From Ceratotherium simum simum (taxonomy: Eukaryota > Chordata > Mammalia > Perissodactyla > Rhinocerotidae): a stretch of DNA of 64,000 bases. Position numbers and translations under genes: made by a program. The notes under the pieces are model-generated. The model was not told the DNA's origin. It saw only the letters and a program-made list of their open reading frames with translations, and did not search any database. The stretch covers positions 8,778,067-8,842,066 of the forward strand of contig NW_004454239.1 in assembly GCF_000283155.1 (NCBI RefSeq). Direction: 5' to 3'. Below, piece after piece: positions 36,240 through 48,860 of this stretch (positions are counted from its first letter, which is position 1; the number at the start of each line of letters is the position of its first letter).

Positions 36240-37200
36240 ATTTCAACAAAGAATTAGAAGATGTTTTAAAAATAAATCAGAGCAGAAGAACACAATAATG
36301 GAAACGAAAAATTCCCTAGAGAGAATCAATAGCAGAGTAGATGACACAGAAGAACAGATCAGCAAGCTGGAAAAAACAGTGGAGGAATCACCTGAGCTGA
36401 AAAGATAAAAGAAAAAGGAATTAAAAACAAGCACAGCCTAAGGGACCTCTGGGACAACATCAAGCACACTAACATCCATATCGCAGAAGGGGAAGGGAGA
36501 GACCAAGGGGTAGAGAGTCCATTTGAGGAAATAATAGTTGAAAACTTTCGTAACCTAAGCAAGGAAACAGGCGTCCAGGTACAGGAAGCATGGAGAGCAC
36601 CAAACAAGATAAACCCAAGGAGGCCCACACCAAGATATATTATAATTAAAATGTCAAGATTAAAGATAAAGAAAGAATTCTAAAAGTTGCAAGAGAAGGG
36701 AAACAAATAACATACAAAGGAAACCCCATAACATTGTCAGCTGACTTCTCAGCAGAAACCTTACAGGCTAGAAGGAGTGGCATAATATATTTAAAGAGCT
36801 AAAAGGAAAAAATCTACAGGCAAGAATACTCTACCCAGCAAGGTTATCATTCTGAATGGAAGGAGAGATAAAGAGTTTTCCAGACAAGCAAAACTAGAGG
36901 AGTTTATCACCAATAAACTGACCTTACAAGAAATGTTAAAGAGACTTATGTAAGTGGAAAAGACCGTAAATAGGAATAAGAAAATTATCAAAGGGAAAAA
37001 AGTCACCAGTAAAGGTGACTGTACAGTAAAGGTAGCAGGTCAACCACCTATGACGGTCAAAAGACAAAGTACTAAAAATATCTATTTTCATGATAAAAGG
37101 TTAACAGATACACACACAAAAAACAAAAGGTTAAATATGATATCAAAACATAAAACGTGGGAGGAGAGGAGTAAAAGAGTAGGGCTTTAGTGAGAGGTCA
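36240..37200 (+). pseudogene. L1 ORF1 remnant of copy F
   Basis: The coiled-coil segment at 36301-36407 (METKNSLERINSRVDDTEEQ) runs into a stop at about 36405. The RRM region follows around 36450-36700 and the C-terminal text near 36690-36830 (YKGNPITLSADFSAETLQ-type), each in a different frame. No complete ORF1p can be made. Confidence 0.8.
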
Positions 37201-39846
37201 AACTTAAGAGACCATCCACTTAATATATGTTGTCATTTACATGGGTTATTATTCGTGAACTACATGGTAATCAAAAACCAGAAATCTGTAATAAATGCAT
37301 AAAAAATTAAGAGAAATTAACCCAAACATAACACTAAAGAAAGCCATCAAATCACAAGGAAAGAGCAAGAGAAGAAGAAAATAACAGAGAACTACTAAAA
37401 CACTCAGAAAAAAAGTTTAAAAAGTCATTAAGTGCATATTTCTTAATAACTACTTTAAATATCAATGAACTAAGTGTTCCAATCAAAAGACATAGGTTGG
37501 CTGATTGGGTAAAAAAACAAGACCCATATATATGCCGCATACAGGAGACACACTTTGGGCCTAAAGACACTCACAAACTGAAAGTGAAGGAATAGAAAAA
37601 GATACTCCATACAAATGGCAGTGAAAAGAAAGCTAGGGTAATGATATTTATATCAGATGAATTAGACTTTAAAACAAAAATTAAAACAAGAGACAAAAAA
37701 GTGTACTACATAATGATGGCAGGAACAATCCAAAAAGAGGCCATAACACTTGTAAATATCTATGCGTCCAACATAGGACCACCTAAATATATAAAGCAAT
37801 TATTAACAGACATAAAAGGAGAAATAGACAGGAACACAATAATAGTAGGGAACTTTAACACTCCACTTACACCAAAGGATAGATCATCCATACAGAAGAT
37901 CAACAGGGGAACATTGGTCTTAAATGACACATTAGACCAGATGGACTTAGTAGATACATACAGAACATGCCATCCAAAAAACCAGAATATCCATTCTTTT
38001 TGAATGCACATGGAACAGTCTCCAGGATAAATCATGTATTAGGCCACAAAACACGTCTCAATAAATATGAGAAGGTTCAAATAATACCAAGCATCTTTTC
38101 TGACCACAAAGGTATCAAACTAGAAATCAATTACAAGAAGAAAACTGGAAAAAACACAAATATGTGGAGATTAAACAAAATGCTACTGAATAACTATTGA
38201 GTCAACAAAGAAATCAAAGAAGAAATCAAAAAATACCTGGAGACAAATGAAAATGAAAATACAGCACACCAAAATTTATAGGCTACAGCAAAGGTGGTAC
38301 TAAGAGGGAAGTTTATAGCAATACAGGCCTATCTGAAAAAAACAAGAAAAATCTCAAATAAACAATCTAACAGAACTAGAAAAAAGACGAAGAAGTAAAG
38401 CACAAAATCAGTAAAAGGAAGGAAATAATAAAAATAAGAGTGGAAATAAATGAAATAGAGACTAAATAACACTAGAAAAAATCAATGAAACTAAGAGCAA
38501 CTTTTTTGAAAAGATAAACAAAACTCACAAACCTTTAACTATACTCACCTAGAAAAAAAGAGAGAAGACCCAAATCAATAAAATTAGAAACAAAAAAGGA
38601 GAAATTACAATGGACACCTCAGAAAAACAAAAGATTGTATGATAATGCTACAAAAAGCTATTCACCAAAAAACTGGATAATCTACAAGAAATAGATAACT
38701 TCTTAGAATGATACAACCTTGCAAAATTGAATCAATAAGAAATAGAGAATTTGGATAGACCAGTCACCAATAAGGAGATCAAGACCTCCCAAAAACCTCC
38801 CAAAAAATAAAAGTCCAGGACCAGATGGCTTCCCCGGTGAATTCTACCAAACACTCAAAGTTTTATTAGCTGTCCTTCTCAAACGCTTCCAAATAATTCA
38901 AGAGGAGGGGAAGCTCCCTAACTTATTCTACAAAGCCACCCTTTGCCTGATACCAAAACTAGACAAGGACAACACAAAAAAAGAAAATTACAGGCCAATA
39001 TCACTGATGAACATAGATACAAAAATCCTCAACAAAATACTAACAAGTCAAATACAGCAATACATTAAAAAGATCATACACCATGATCAAATGGGATTTA
39101 TTCCAGGGATGCAGGGATGGTTCAACATCTGCAAATCAACGTGATACACCACATTAACAAAATGAAGAGTAAAAATCACGTGATTTTCTCTATAGTTGCA
39201 GGGAAAGCATTTGACAAGATACAGCATCCATTTATGATAAAATTTCAGAGTAAATTGGTATAGAAGGAAAATACCTCAACATAATAAAGGCCATATATGA
39301 GAAACCCACAGCTAATATCCTACTCAATGGGGAAAAACTGAAAATTATCCCTTTAAGAAAAGGAAGTAGATAAGAACGCCCACTTATATCACTCTTATTT
39401 AACAAAATTTTGGGAGTCCTAGTCAGAGCAATCAGGCAAGAAAAAGAAATAAAAGGGATCCAAATTGGAAAGGAAGAAGTAAAACTGTCACTGTTGGGAG
39501 ATGACATGATTTTATATATGAAAAACCCTAAAGAGTCCACTAAAAAAACTATTAGCAATAATAAATGAATACAGTAAAGTTCCAGGATACAAAATCAAAC
39601 TCCAAAAATCAGTTACGTTTCTATATTATAAAAACAAAGTAGCAGAAAGAGAAATGAAGAATACAACCCCATTTATAATTGCAACAAAAAGAATAAAATA
39701 CCTATGAACAAATTTAACCAAAGAGGTGAAAAACCTATATACTTAAAACTATAAAACATTGTTGAAATAAATTGGAAATGACTCAAAGAAATGGAAATAT
39801 ATTCTGTGCTCATGGAATGGAAGAATTATCACAGTTAAAATTTCCA

Positions 39847-40040
39847 GGGGCTGACCCGGTGGCATAGTGGTTGAGTTCGGTGCACTCCACTTCAGCAGCC
39901 CAGGTTCATGGGTTCAGATCCTGGGTGTGGACCTACACTGCTTGCCGGCCATGCTGGGGCAGTGACTTTCATACAAAATAGAGGAAGACTGGCACAGATG
40001 TTAGCTCAGGGTGAATATTCCTCACCAAAAAAAAAAAAAA
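39847..40040 (+). mobile_element. ERE-type tRNA-derived SINE (perissodactyl)
   Basis: Starts GGGGCTGACCCGGTGGCATAG. The Pol III A box TGGCATAGTGG is at 39860-39870 and the B box GGTTCAGATCC at 39911-39921. It is followed by the ERE body (CACAGATGTTAGCTCAGGG) and an A-tail at about 40026-40040. ERE SINEs are confined to perissodactyls. The body is shortened compared with the copy at 53697. Confidence 0.9.
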
Positions 40041-40160
40041 ATTGATCTTCAGTTGGCGAATGAACCAGCCACCCAGACAAGAGCAGAGAAGAGAGATGGT
40101 TGGAGAGAGGAGTCTCTCCACTTGCTGGATTACCCATCCTCAGGCCCTGTTGTCTACTTG
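40041..40160. other. Unidentified segment between ERE tail and assembly gap
   Basis: About 120 bases of non-L1 sequence (starting ATTGATCTTCAGTTGGCGAA). It follows the ERE A-tail and runs into the N gap. On the other side of the gap comes a poly(A) run (40261-40277) and then L1 text. It may be a 3'-transduced or chimeric retroposed transcript, or part of a second insertion; the gap hides its end. Confidence 0.5.
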
Positions 40161-40260
40161 NNNNNNNNNNNNNNNNNNNNNNNNNNNNNNNNNNNNNNNN
40201 NNNNNNNNNNNNNNNNNNNNNNNNNNNNNNNNNNNNNNNNNNNNNNNNNNNNNNNNNNNN
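40161..40260. other. Assembly gap (100 N)
   Basis: Exactly 100 undetermined bases, a common placeholder for a gap of unknown size. Translations spanning it are meaningless. Confidence 0.99.
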
Positions 40261-41905
40261 AAAAAAAAAAAAAAAAATAGAAAAGAAAAGTGCATACTTC
40301 CTAAAGCAATCTACAGATTCAATGCAATCCCTATTAAAGTTCCAATGACATTTTTCACAGAAATAGAACAAACGATCCTAAAATTTATATGGAACAACAA
40401 AAGACCCCGAATAGCTAAAGGAATCCTGAGAAAAAAGAACAAAGCTGGAGGTAACACACTCAGTGATTCCAAAATACACTACAATGCTATAGTAATCAAA
40501 ACAGAATGTCACTGGCACAGAAACAGATACACAGATCAATGGAACAGAATCAAGAACCCACACATCTATGGACAGCTAATTTTTGACAAGAGAACCAAGA
40601 ACACACAATGGAGAAAAGAAAGTCTCTTCAATACATAGTATTGGGAAAACTGGACAGCCACACACAAAAGCATGAATGTAGACAATTATCTTACACCAGA
40701 CACAAAAGTTAACTCAAAATGGATTAAAGATTTGAGTCTAAGACCTGAAACCATAAAACTTCTAGAAGAAAACACAGGCAGTATGCTCTTAGACATCAGT
40801 CTTAGCAGCACATTTTTAAAACTATGTCTGACCAGGAAATGGAAAGAAAAGAAAAAATAAACAAATGGGAGTACCTCAAACTAAAAAGCTTCTGCACAGG
40901 AAAAGAAACCATCAACAAAACAAAAAGACAACCTAACAATTGGGAGAAGATATTTGCAAACCATGTATCTGATAAGGGGCTAACATCCAAAATATATAAA
41001 AAACTCATACACCTCAACAAAAAAAACCTAACAACCCAATTAAAAAATGGGCAAAAGATCTGAACAGACATTTCTCTAAAGAGGATATACAGATGGCCAA
41101 CAGGCACATGAAAAGATGTTCAACGTCATTAACTAGCAGGGAAATGCAAATCAAAACTACAGTGAGATATCACCTCACACCCTTCAGGAGGGCTATAATT
41201 AATAAGACAGGAAACAACAAGTGTTGGAGAGGATGTGGAGAAAAGGGAACTCTCATACACTACTGGTAGGAGTGCAAACTGGTGAGCCACTGTGGAAAAC
41301 AGTATGGAGATTCCTTAAAAAAGTAAGAATAGAACTACCATATGATCCAGCTATTCCACTACTGGTTATTTATCCAAAGATCATGAAAACACAAGTACAT
41401 AAAGATATATGCACCCCATATTCATCGCAGCATTATTTACAATACCCAAGACTTGGAAACAACCTGCGTGCCCATCAAGGAATGAATGGATAAAGAAGAT
41501 GTGATATATATACACAATGGAACACTACTCAGCTATAAAAAAGATGAAATTTTGCCATTTACAACAACATGGATCTACTCTGAGGGTATATGCTAAGTGA
41601 AATAAGTCAGAGGGAGAAAATAAAATGCTGTATGATCTCATTTGTAAGTAGAAGATAAAAACAACTACAACGACAAACACACACATAGATATGGAGATTA
41701 GATTTGTGGTTACCAGAGGGGAAGAGAGGAGGGAGGAAGGAAAAAGAGATGACAGGGCACATGTGTATGGTGATGGATGGTAATTAGTCCTTGGGTGGTG
41801 AACATGATGTAGTCTACACAGAAACCAAAATATAATGAGGTACTAGTGAAATTTATATAATGTTATGAACCAATGTTCCCTCAATAAAAAAAAAACAATT
41901 GCTTA

Positions 41906-42039
41906 AAAAAAATATAGGCCACACAACTAGTGCCAAATATGTATTTTGCATACTATTATGTGAGTATGTGCCTGCTCGTTTAGCTTCTGTGTTTCATGTT
42001 TTATTTTATATATGTATATATTTCTATGAATTGACATAG
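41906..42039. other. Short AT-rich flank
   Basis: Follows the A-tail of copy F. Nothing recognised. Confidence 0.4.
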
Positions 42040-42290
42040 TTTGCATGATTATAATTTTAATAACTATATAACATTATGTAGTACCTTTTATTTAACAATT
42101 TCCCAATTTAGGTGACATATGAATTGTCTCCAATTTCTCACTATTATGAATAATGCTGCAATGTATTTGCTTCTTGATATTTTTTCCTTTTGGTTTATTC
42201 CCTCTGGTTATATTTCTTCAAGTGGGATTAATGGGTCAAAGGCTATGTTTTGTAGTTTGTTATAATTTGCTAGATTATGTAGTATTTCCA
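42040..42290 (-). mobile_element. Old LINE-1 fragment
   Basis: The plus strand reads ATTATGAATAATGCTGCAATG and AGTGGGATTAATGGGTCAAAGG, the reverse complement of an L1 ORF2 C-terminal/3' region. It is far more diverged than the other copies and fits an ancient L1M-type relic. Confidence 0.7.
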
Positions 42291-42419
42291 AAAAGAAATT
42301 TGTGCTAAGGAAGTACAAATGCAAGCTAATAGCTAAGTTGAACACATTGAAGATCACGTGATTACTTCAAAATATCTTCTTAAAACATTCTGAATAAGAA
42401 AGAAGTCTGATCATATATT

Positions 42420-42660
42420 ACATAGTGCTTCAAACTGCCTGCATTTAAATCATTGGATCCCTGAATTGCCAGCATGTGACCTTCTGGCAAGTTATTTAAC
42501 TCTGTCTATCACAGTTTTCTCTTCTGTAAATGACTTAAACACCATATCTATCTAAAAGTGTTGTTGGACTGATTGCTAAAGTACAGTGTTCTAAGTACAA
42601 TGCTTAGTCAATGTATGTGTAAGGTAGACACTCAATAAACAACAGATGTTATGTCACACT
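42420..42660 (+). mobile_element. MIR SINE
   Basis: The plus strand has MIR landmarks: GCATGTGACCTTCTGGCAAG, TTTTCTCTTCTGTAAATGAC and ACACTCAATAAAC at the end. Diverged, as expected for its age. Confidence 0.78.
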
Positions 42661-45600
42661 CTGTTTGAGGTTATCCAAACTGCTGCTCTAACTCATTAGC
42701 ATGGGTAACAAAACTTTAAAATTCCTGAAAATTTTCTATTCTCTACCTTTACAACAAAGGGAATCAAATAAAAGGGTCTGATGTCTCTAGAAATCCTTCA
42801 TGTTCAAGAGAGGTAGTTCACCAAACTTCTTCAGTTACCTGCACACAGGAAAGCCAGGCAGCCTGTCGGTTGATTCTGCAAGATACATATACAAGTCTGA
42901 AGCAAAAATCATTAAGAGAACAAAGCGCTTGTTGTCTCTGGCTGAGGAACACTCTGTGCATGCCATGTAGGACTCACTGTATTTCAATGGCTGCCTCTCT
43001 ACTTTTTAATCCCTGACTGGGAGCAGGTCAACCTTGGGCAAGAACTTGCATGCTATTTGTAAGCCCACAGATGCAGACTTGCTTCCCACAGCATTCTCAG
43101 AGGTAGAAATTTATAATGCCTCTGGTTGTGGGGGAGCTCAGAGATGGACGGGGAAGCTGGGGGTAGATTAATGAGGGAGTGCATTCCAGAACACTTGGAT
43201 GGCCTTTCCGTGAAATCACTTATCTTGTCTGATACTCAGAGAGTAGCAGGTCATCTGGAAGCTTCCTCTATTCCTGGGTTTCACCTTATACAGTCCCATC
43301 TTTTCTTCCACATAACTGGCTACTCATTAGAGTACCAAGTGAGTTTAAATATGCCACTAGTTGAGCAAAAAAGAGTCCATGAATTTGGGGAACCATTGCA
43401 TTTGGAGGTTTCCAATTATTAACCAAAGATTAAGGTCAAATTTGAGACTTGCCTAAAACCTAGTCATCACTTGTCTTATAAATTTCCTCTTGGTCTTGAA
43501 AACAAGCTCTGTATGTTCTGTGCAGTCTTAGATCTGTGATAAATCACATTCACATGTGGACAACACAACCAGAGAAGAAGATTATTAAAAATCAAAAGAA
43601 TATTGGCCAATGAAAAGTACCACAAATAAGGGGATGGCAGGCATATTTTTCTCTCCTTAGAACCCATTAAGAGTTATGGACTCTGGTCTCATGCTGAATT
43701 GGACATGCATTTCCCAAATGATTTCAACACATTTTGACTGACTGCCTGGTTTGACCTCATGTATTACAGCTTATATGGAAGTAAAACCGGAACATATCTC
43801 TACTTCACATCAACTAATTTTTACAAGCAACCTCCCCACAGTTTCTCCACAGTCCCATTAAAGTCTCTGAAGAACAAACATTTTTAAAGCCAAGACAACA
43901 AAGAGAAACTTTTCAGCTGTTAAATATTTTGTTAACTTCACAGATGTATAACTACTGATTACAAGCTCATTTTTGACATCCTATTTTCCTTCACGTATCA
44001 TAAATTTTTCAAGAAGACATTTACATAAATTCTCATATGTAGATGAGAGCGGATATTAAAGTTTATTGCAAAGTTCTTCAAAAAATAAGAGGAAAGAAAT
44101 ACCTTATTGGCAAGAGGGTAAAATGTGAAATTAGGACTACTAGCAAAGTAGTTAATATGATAAATTTAGGCTACTTGTCATTTACATTCTACATTTTACA
44201 TTCTGTTGCTATGACCTATTTCAAGTGTTATTGAAATACCCTCTTCTAACTTGTTTCTCCAGGTTAGATTTGGTTTTGAAACAAAGCCATGAACTTTTTT
44301 TGTGAAGCAATTTTCTGATTCTTTGCATTTATTATAGCTGCTGTCCTGACAGTTCAGACTTGACCTTGATTACCATTTGATATTCGTGCACTAATGGTAT
44401 CTTCCGTAACATGTAGCCATAGAAATCACACATCTATTATTTAATTTTAGTTAGAATCCTGCCTTGGGGCACTCAAGCACTGATGAACATTTGTAATGAG
44501 ATTTTTAAGCAGAAGAGGGATGGGAATAGGAGAACAAGAGAGAGAAACAGTTGTTTTAAGCAAATTAACAGGATGAAGATGATAAATTCTAACACGTAAC
44601 TCTCAAAGACCACATTTTCAAGTTTTTCTAGTAGAGAGAGGGCTAGATGTGCAAAAACAGGTGCCCGGACATCGATGAGCACGCTGTCTCAGGTGCATGG
44701 CAGAGTACAGGGGGTCAGCAATCTAGTGGAAGGGTCTTCTATAGCCCCTGGGAAAACCTAAAAACTTTTTAATCAAATACAAAATAAGTGCTTGGTACAC
44801 ATTTACTACTTTCTAAGGGATATAACAGAGATGGTAGTGAAGTCCAAGGCCTCTTTACTCAAAAATGTCTCCTTTGTGGACAAGCAGAATATTTCATTCT
44901 GAGATTATACCTTCTTAAGTGTTCTGAGATTATATAGTGTTTTGGTATAAAATGTGCCTTTTATTATATGAAATAAGGGTAGATGGTTTTTTGCTTGTTT
45001 GTTTTCTTTAGTAGAAGAAGATATTTCTTTTACTTTTGTTGTTGTTTACTTGTTAATTACTTGGAAAAATTTAAATTTAAAAGCCCTCAATTTTTCCTTA
45101 CAACCTGCTATATTTTATACAGTTCATGAAATCTAATATACTATCATAAATTCTAACTCATAGGAATATTGTATTGAATGCATTTCTTTAAACACAGGAG
45201 ACTGCTGTTTTTAAGTGTACGGCATGTAGTACTGCTCAGTAAATGTGGACTTAATCAGATTAATATCATATAATTCTTTAAAACTAAGTTACCATTCATT
45301 AGTGCATGGTTCCCAATACACTTTGTAGATATTTGCCAGCTTTTTACCTGACGTATGAAAAATTTTTAAAAACGACATGACAGTCTAGTGAGTATTTTGC
45401 ATAGTTAACTGTACTCAGTCCAATAGGCTTCATATATTTAAAATCTTTTCTTTTATAAAATAATTATAATAATAGCTGATAGTTGAATTTGTGTGGTTTT
45501 TTTTTTTTTGGTGTGCATGTATGTGTGTTTTATATCCTTGCTTTGTAAAATTAAATATTAGAAACCCTACACCAGCCCTAAAAACGATTTTTTGAACTTT

Positions 45601-46261
45601 TACAGGTCCATGAAATCCTAAACTGGTCAATAACCTGGCAGAGTACTAAGGCAAGACTAAAACTCAGCTGCTAAGCTCCAGGATGTCCTTTCCATTGGTT
45701 AAAATACTACAATATTTACACACTAGTTGGTAAATAGCTTTTCCCCAAGGCCCCAAGTGCCTCCCCAGCACTCTGGTCTCCCTGGCCCATCCTCTAGCAC
45801 TCTCAATCTCACCATGATTCAGAAACAGATGAGTCACACAGCTGTCATGCTCTGTCTGGGCGGAGGCTTCCAAGGTGCTGCTCCAGTGCTTGGTTGAGTC
45901 CACTCTGATGGGTCAATGCCTATCCCACACTAGGTGGTAAATATTTTAAATGTACCCCAGACATAAGGCGGTAACTGAGGAAGGAGGTTTCAGGAAAATA
46001 ATGTTGCTGCCTGGGAATGAACATTGATGAGGACACCTAGGGAACCTCATGAGGGAACTGTAGTGGGCCCAGAGAGCGGGAAGAAAGGCACTTTTGTCCC
46101 AGTTGCAGCTATATGTAGGTTATAGTTATTCAATTGTCTCTTGTAAAATGTGTCCAGAGGTTTAGGGCCCAGAAAGGCACAAATTTCGAAAACAAGGGAG
46201 AAGGCTAATTGCAAGGACCTCTCCTGCAAATCTTTTAGAAAGGTGAAAATGGAAGAAAACT
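42661..46261. other. Low-copy non-coding stretch
   Basis: About 3.6 kb with no recognised repeat or gene. The longest open frames are under 100 codons (for example 43126-43422 plus strand, 98 codons) and lack any domain or homology I can name. Confidence 0.35.
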
Positions 46262-47450
46262 TTTTTATACTTGATGAGGGGTATTACTAGATATCTATAG
46301 CATATGTAATTCTTTTTTTTTTTAATTTTTTGTTTATTGCAGTAACATTGGTTTATAACATTGTATAAATTTCAGGTGTACATCATTATACTTCTATTTC
46401 TGCATAGATTGCATCATGTTCACCACCCAAATACTAATTACAATCCATCACCACACACATGTGCTGAATTATCCCTTTCGCCCTGCTCCCTTCCCCCTTC
46501 CCCTCTATGTAATTCTTAATGGTAAAATGTTAAATGCATTCCCATCATAGTAAGGGACTAGGCAAAGATGACTACCATGTTTATCACCAATATTATTCAA
46601 GAGTGCCAAAAGGTCCTAGGAGATGCAAGAAATTAAAAAGAAGGTGTAAAAGATGTGGATATTGGAAAGACAGACACTCTCACTATTTGTAATCAATGTG
46701 ATTTATTATCTAGAAAACCCAGGAGAATCAGCTGTATGAGTAGAGAATGGGACCAAATTCAAGGCCAACATATAAATATCAGTAGCTTTCCACTACATAA
46801 ACAATAATCAGTTAAGAGAATATAGTGGGAAAAAATCCCATTCACAATATCAAAGTAAACCACTTTAAAAATCTATAAGATACCTAGAAATAAACCTAAC
46901 AACAAAAACACATTCAAGATCTTTATGTAGAAAACAATGAAATTTTACCGAAGGACATTATATAGGACATTTAAAGTGAAGGCCAAAATAAACGTACCAA
47001 ATTCCTGGATAGGAAGGCACTATTCAGGCTCAATCAATTAATTCTTCCAAATTATTCTACAGATTTACAGCAATAACAAAGAAAATCCTTACAGAATATT
47101 TTTGGCACTTGAGAGGCTAATTCCAAAGTTCTTCTTGAAGCTAAAATGTATAGAAATAGGAAGCAAAATTTCAGAAAGAGCAATGAGGAGAGATTTGTTC
47201 CTCAAAACACCAAAATTTATTATAAAGCAACAGTAATAGAAAAAACTATGGGATTGGTGAAGGGATAGATAACCAAAGCAGTGGAACAGAATAAAGAATC
47301 AGAATTAGAACTGTAGTTTATGGGGATTTTGTTGACTGATAAAGGTTATAGCTCAATAAGTGAGACATCTAGCTTATAATATGTACAAATCAATAAGATA
47401 AAAAGCTAAATATAAAAAATAATTACTTAGCAAATACTTATGGAACACTG
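46262..47450 (+). mobile_element. Ancient LINE-1 (L1M-type) ORF2 fragment
   Basis: The plus strand follows L1 ORF2 RT and thumb text in degraded form: CTTAATGGTAAAATG and GCATTCCC after 46517, then TATTATCTAGAAAACCC, ATATCAGTAGCTTTCC and GATACCTAGAAATAAACC. It continues left of the young insertion at 46303 (GGGGTATTACTAG), so one old element is split by a newer L1. Confidence 0.75.
46303..46517 (-). mobile_element. Young 5'-truncated LINE-1 with perfect 12-bp target duplication
   Basis: A 3'-UTR-only L1 (about 190 bases) starts with poly(T), then TTTATTGCAGTAACATTGG. It is flanked by identical TATGTAATTCTT at 46303-46314 and 46506-46517. The perfect duplication and low divergence from the copies at 28600 and 63826 indicate a fairly recent insertion. 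Confidence 0.92.
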
Positions 47451-47620
47451 TGGCTAGCAGTGTTCTAGACACCATAAATAGAAGAATGTACAAAACAGGT
47501 TGCTATCCTTTACTTCATGGAGTATATTTTTTAAAGAGGCAAAGGGAAGAAGACATACAGTAAAAGAAGAAACTATCGTAAATTATCTGTTCACAAGTAT
47601 GACAAAATCTCAGAAGCCTT
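47420..47620 (+). mobile_element. Possible ancient mammal-wide repeat (L2- or MER-like)
   Basis: The text CAAATACTTATGGAACACTGTGGCTAGCAGTG..TTCTAGACACC..ACAAAACAGGTTGCTATCC resembles a common ancient mammalian repeat 3' region. The name is uncertain, and it slightly overlaps the end of the L1M fragment. Confidence 0.4.
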
Positions 47621-48387
47621 AAAGACCTTGCATTTTTATGTAGCCAGTTTTGCCAAACTTCTAGACAGCAGGAAAAGCCACCACAGCTGGTAAATGTGAA
47701 TACTGTGGGAAAGACAGAGCTATTCAGGAGAGCAGGGAATTTCTTCACCTCACATAGTCTTTATAGAAAAGGGCATTCATTGGCTACTCAAAATATCCTA
47801 GTATTGAAAATACTGATATTCTCACTTTCTCTTTTGTAGCAAGGTGAGCAGGAAGGAATGGAAGGATGTCAGTGGATTGGATTTGCAGATATATCAAAAT
47901 AATACTAACTTCAACCTGGTTAATTTAAATTTTCTATTATCTTAGACCCCAGGTTAAGATTTAATTGTGTGACACAAAGGGAAAGTGCTATTAAACAAGT
48001 TCACTTGATAATTAAGGCTGAAGGAAAACATTTAACGTATGAAAAAAATACATATTGTTTTTTATTCATTGGAATGATAACCCCTCCTCAGCATTTCTCT
48101 GGATATGATGTTCTCTTCTTTGATGATGATCCAGCTATTGTTTTTGGATACACAAAGATGTGATGGTAAAAGAGACAACACAGAGACATCCAAGCCTCAT
48201 GCAGGGCTTTTGTCATGAGCCTAACAGGAGTATATGGCCCACTGTACAGGGGAGTCTGTAGCCATAACTGGAGACGCGTGGACTTGCATATCCATCCTTA
48301 TAGAAAACCAGCATGAGTTCTGGGAGGGGGAGACCTTCCAAGAAAGATACAAAAGCATATATAGAGCAGAGTATGGGGTAGCTTTGG
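47621..48387. other. Low-copy stretch left of ERV-1
   Basis: No recognised gene or repeat. It ends at the 3' LTR boundary of ERV-1. Confidence 0.4.
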
Positions 48388-48845
48388 TGTGGTGTCAACC
48401 TTAAAATAAAAGTCAGTTATTTTACCAGCAAAATGAGTTTATTCAGGATAAAACAAAGAGTTACAATTCAGGACATGCATGCTATGGAAAAAGCCATATG
48501 GAGGTCCAGCAAGCAAAGGGGAGGAATGTCATTTTATAGAGAAAAAGAAAGAAGTTGGGTGGAGTTGTTTTGAACGTAAGTCCATTGGAGAAAGCAACAG
48601 TTCAGGGTGATGATGGGTTCTCATTGACTTAGTTTCTAGAGTAGTTGATTTCCTCCAGGAAATGCAATGTACATTTTTACTGTTGAAGTCTGTAATTGAT
48701 GATTCTTTCCTGTTGTTATTCTTCTTGTTGGGGTCTCTGTTGACAATTCTTTCTGTAATTGACCTAGATTGGTACTGCATGGGAGCTCCCCCTTCTGACC
48801 TCTTGACTCCATTTTAAATTAGGTTTCCCTTTATTAATGTTCACA
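48388..48845 (-). repeat. 3' LTR of ERV-1
   Basis: The minus strand starts TGTGAACATTAATAAAGG at 48845 and ends in ACA at 48388. It aligns along its length with 54524-55379 once the SINE there is removed. I found no convincing TATA box. Flanking bases do not show a clean target duplication. Confidence 0.85.
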
Positions 48846-48860
48846 TTTTTGCCCTTTTGA
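48846..48860 (-). promoter_or_regulatory. Polypurine tract of ERV-1
   Basis: The minus strand reads TCAAAAGGGCAAAAA directly upstream of the 3' LTR start, the usual position for plus-strand DNA priming. Confidence 0.65.

Larger units (their letters stand above)
37430..41690 (+). pseudogene. L1 ORF2 remnant of copy F
   Basis: The endonuclease is at 37500-38200 (segments 37641-38003 and 37967-38200, the latter with the SDHKGIKLEI motif). RT is at 38780-39600; the catalytic box near 39500 is degraded to GDD-like text. After the insertion, the C-terminal half resumes at 40288 and reaches the cysteine-rich end around 41221-41493. Numerous stops and shifts. Confidence 0.87.
34605..41905 (+). mobile_element. 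LINE-1 copy F, full length, plus strand, with an insertion
   Basis: The 5' UTR starts at about 34605 (GAGAAGATGGCAGGATAGG), ORF1 begins at about 36240, ORF2 at about 37430, and the 3' UTR ends in an A-rich tail at about 41885-41905. At 39847 it is interrupted by an ERE SINE, a further unidentified segment, a 100-N gap and a poly(A) run; L1 text resumes at about 40288 (GTGCATACTTCCTAAAGC). The 5' UTR resembles that of copy C. Both ORFs are broken. Confidence 0.92.

Noticed and set aside
40006..40638. Long open frames crossing the N gap
   Set aside because: They contain undetermined codons and join unrelated sequence.
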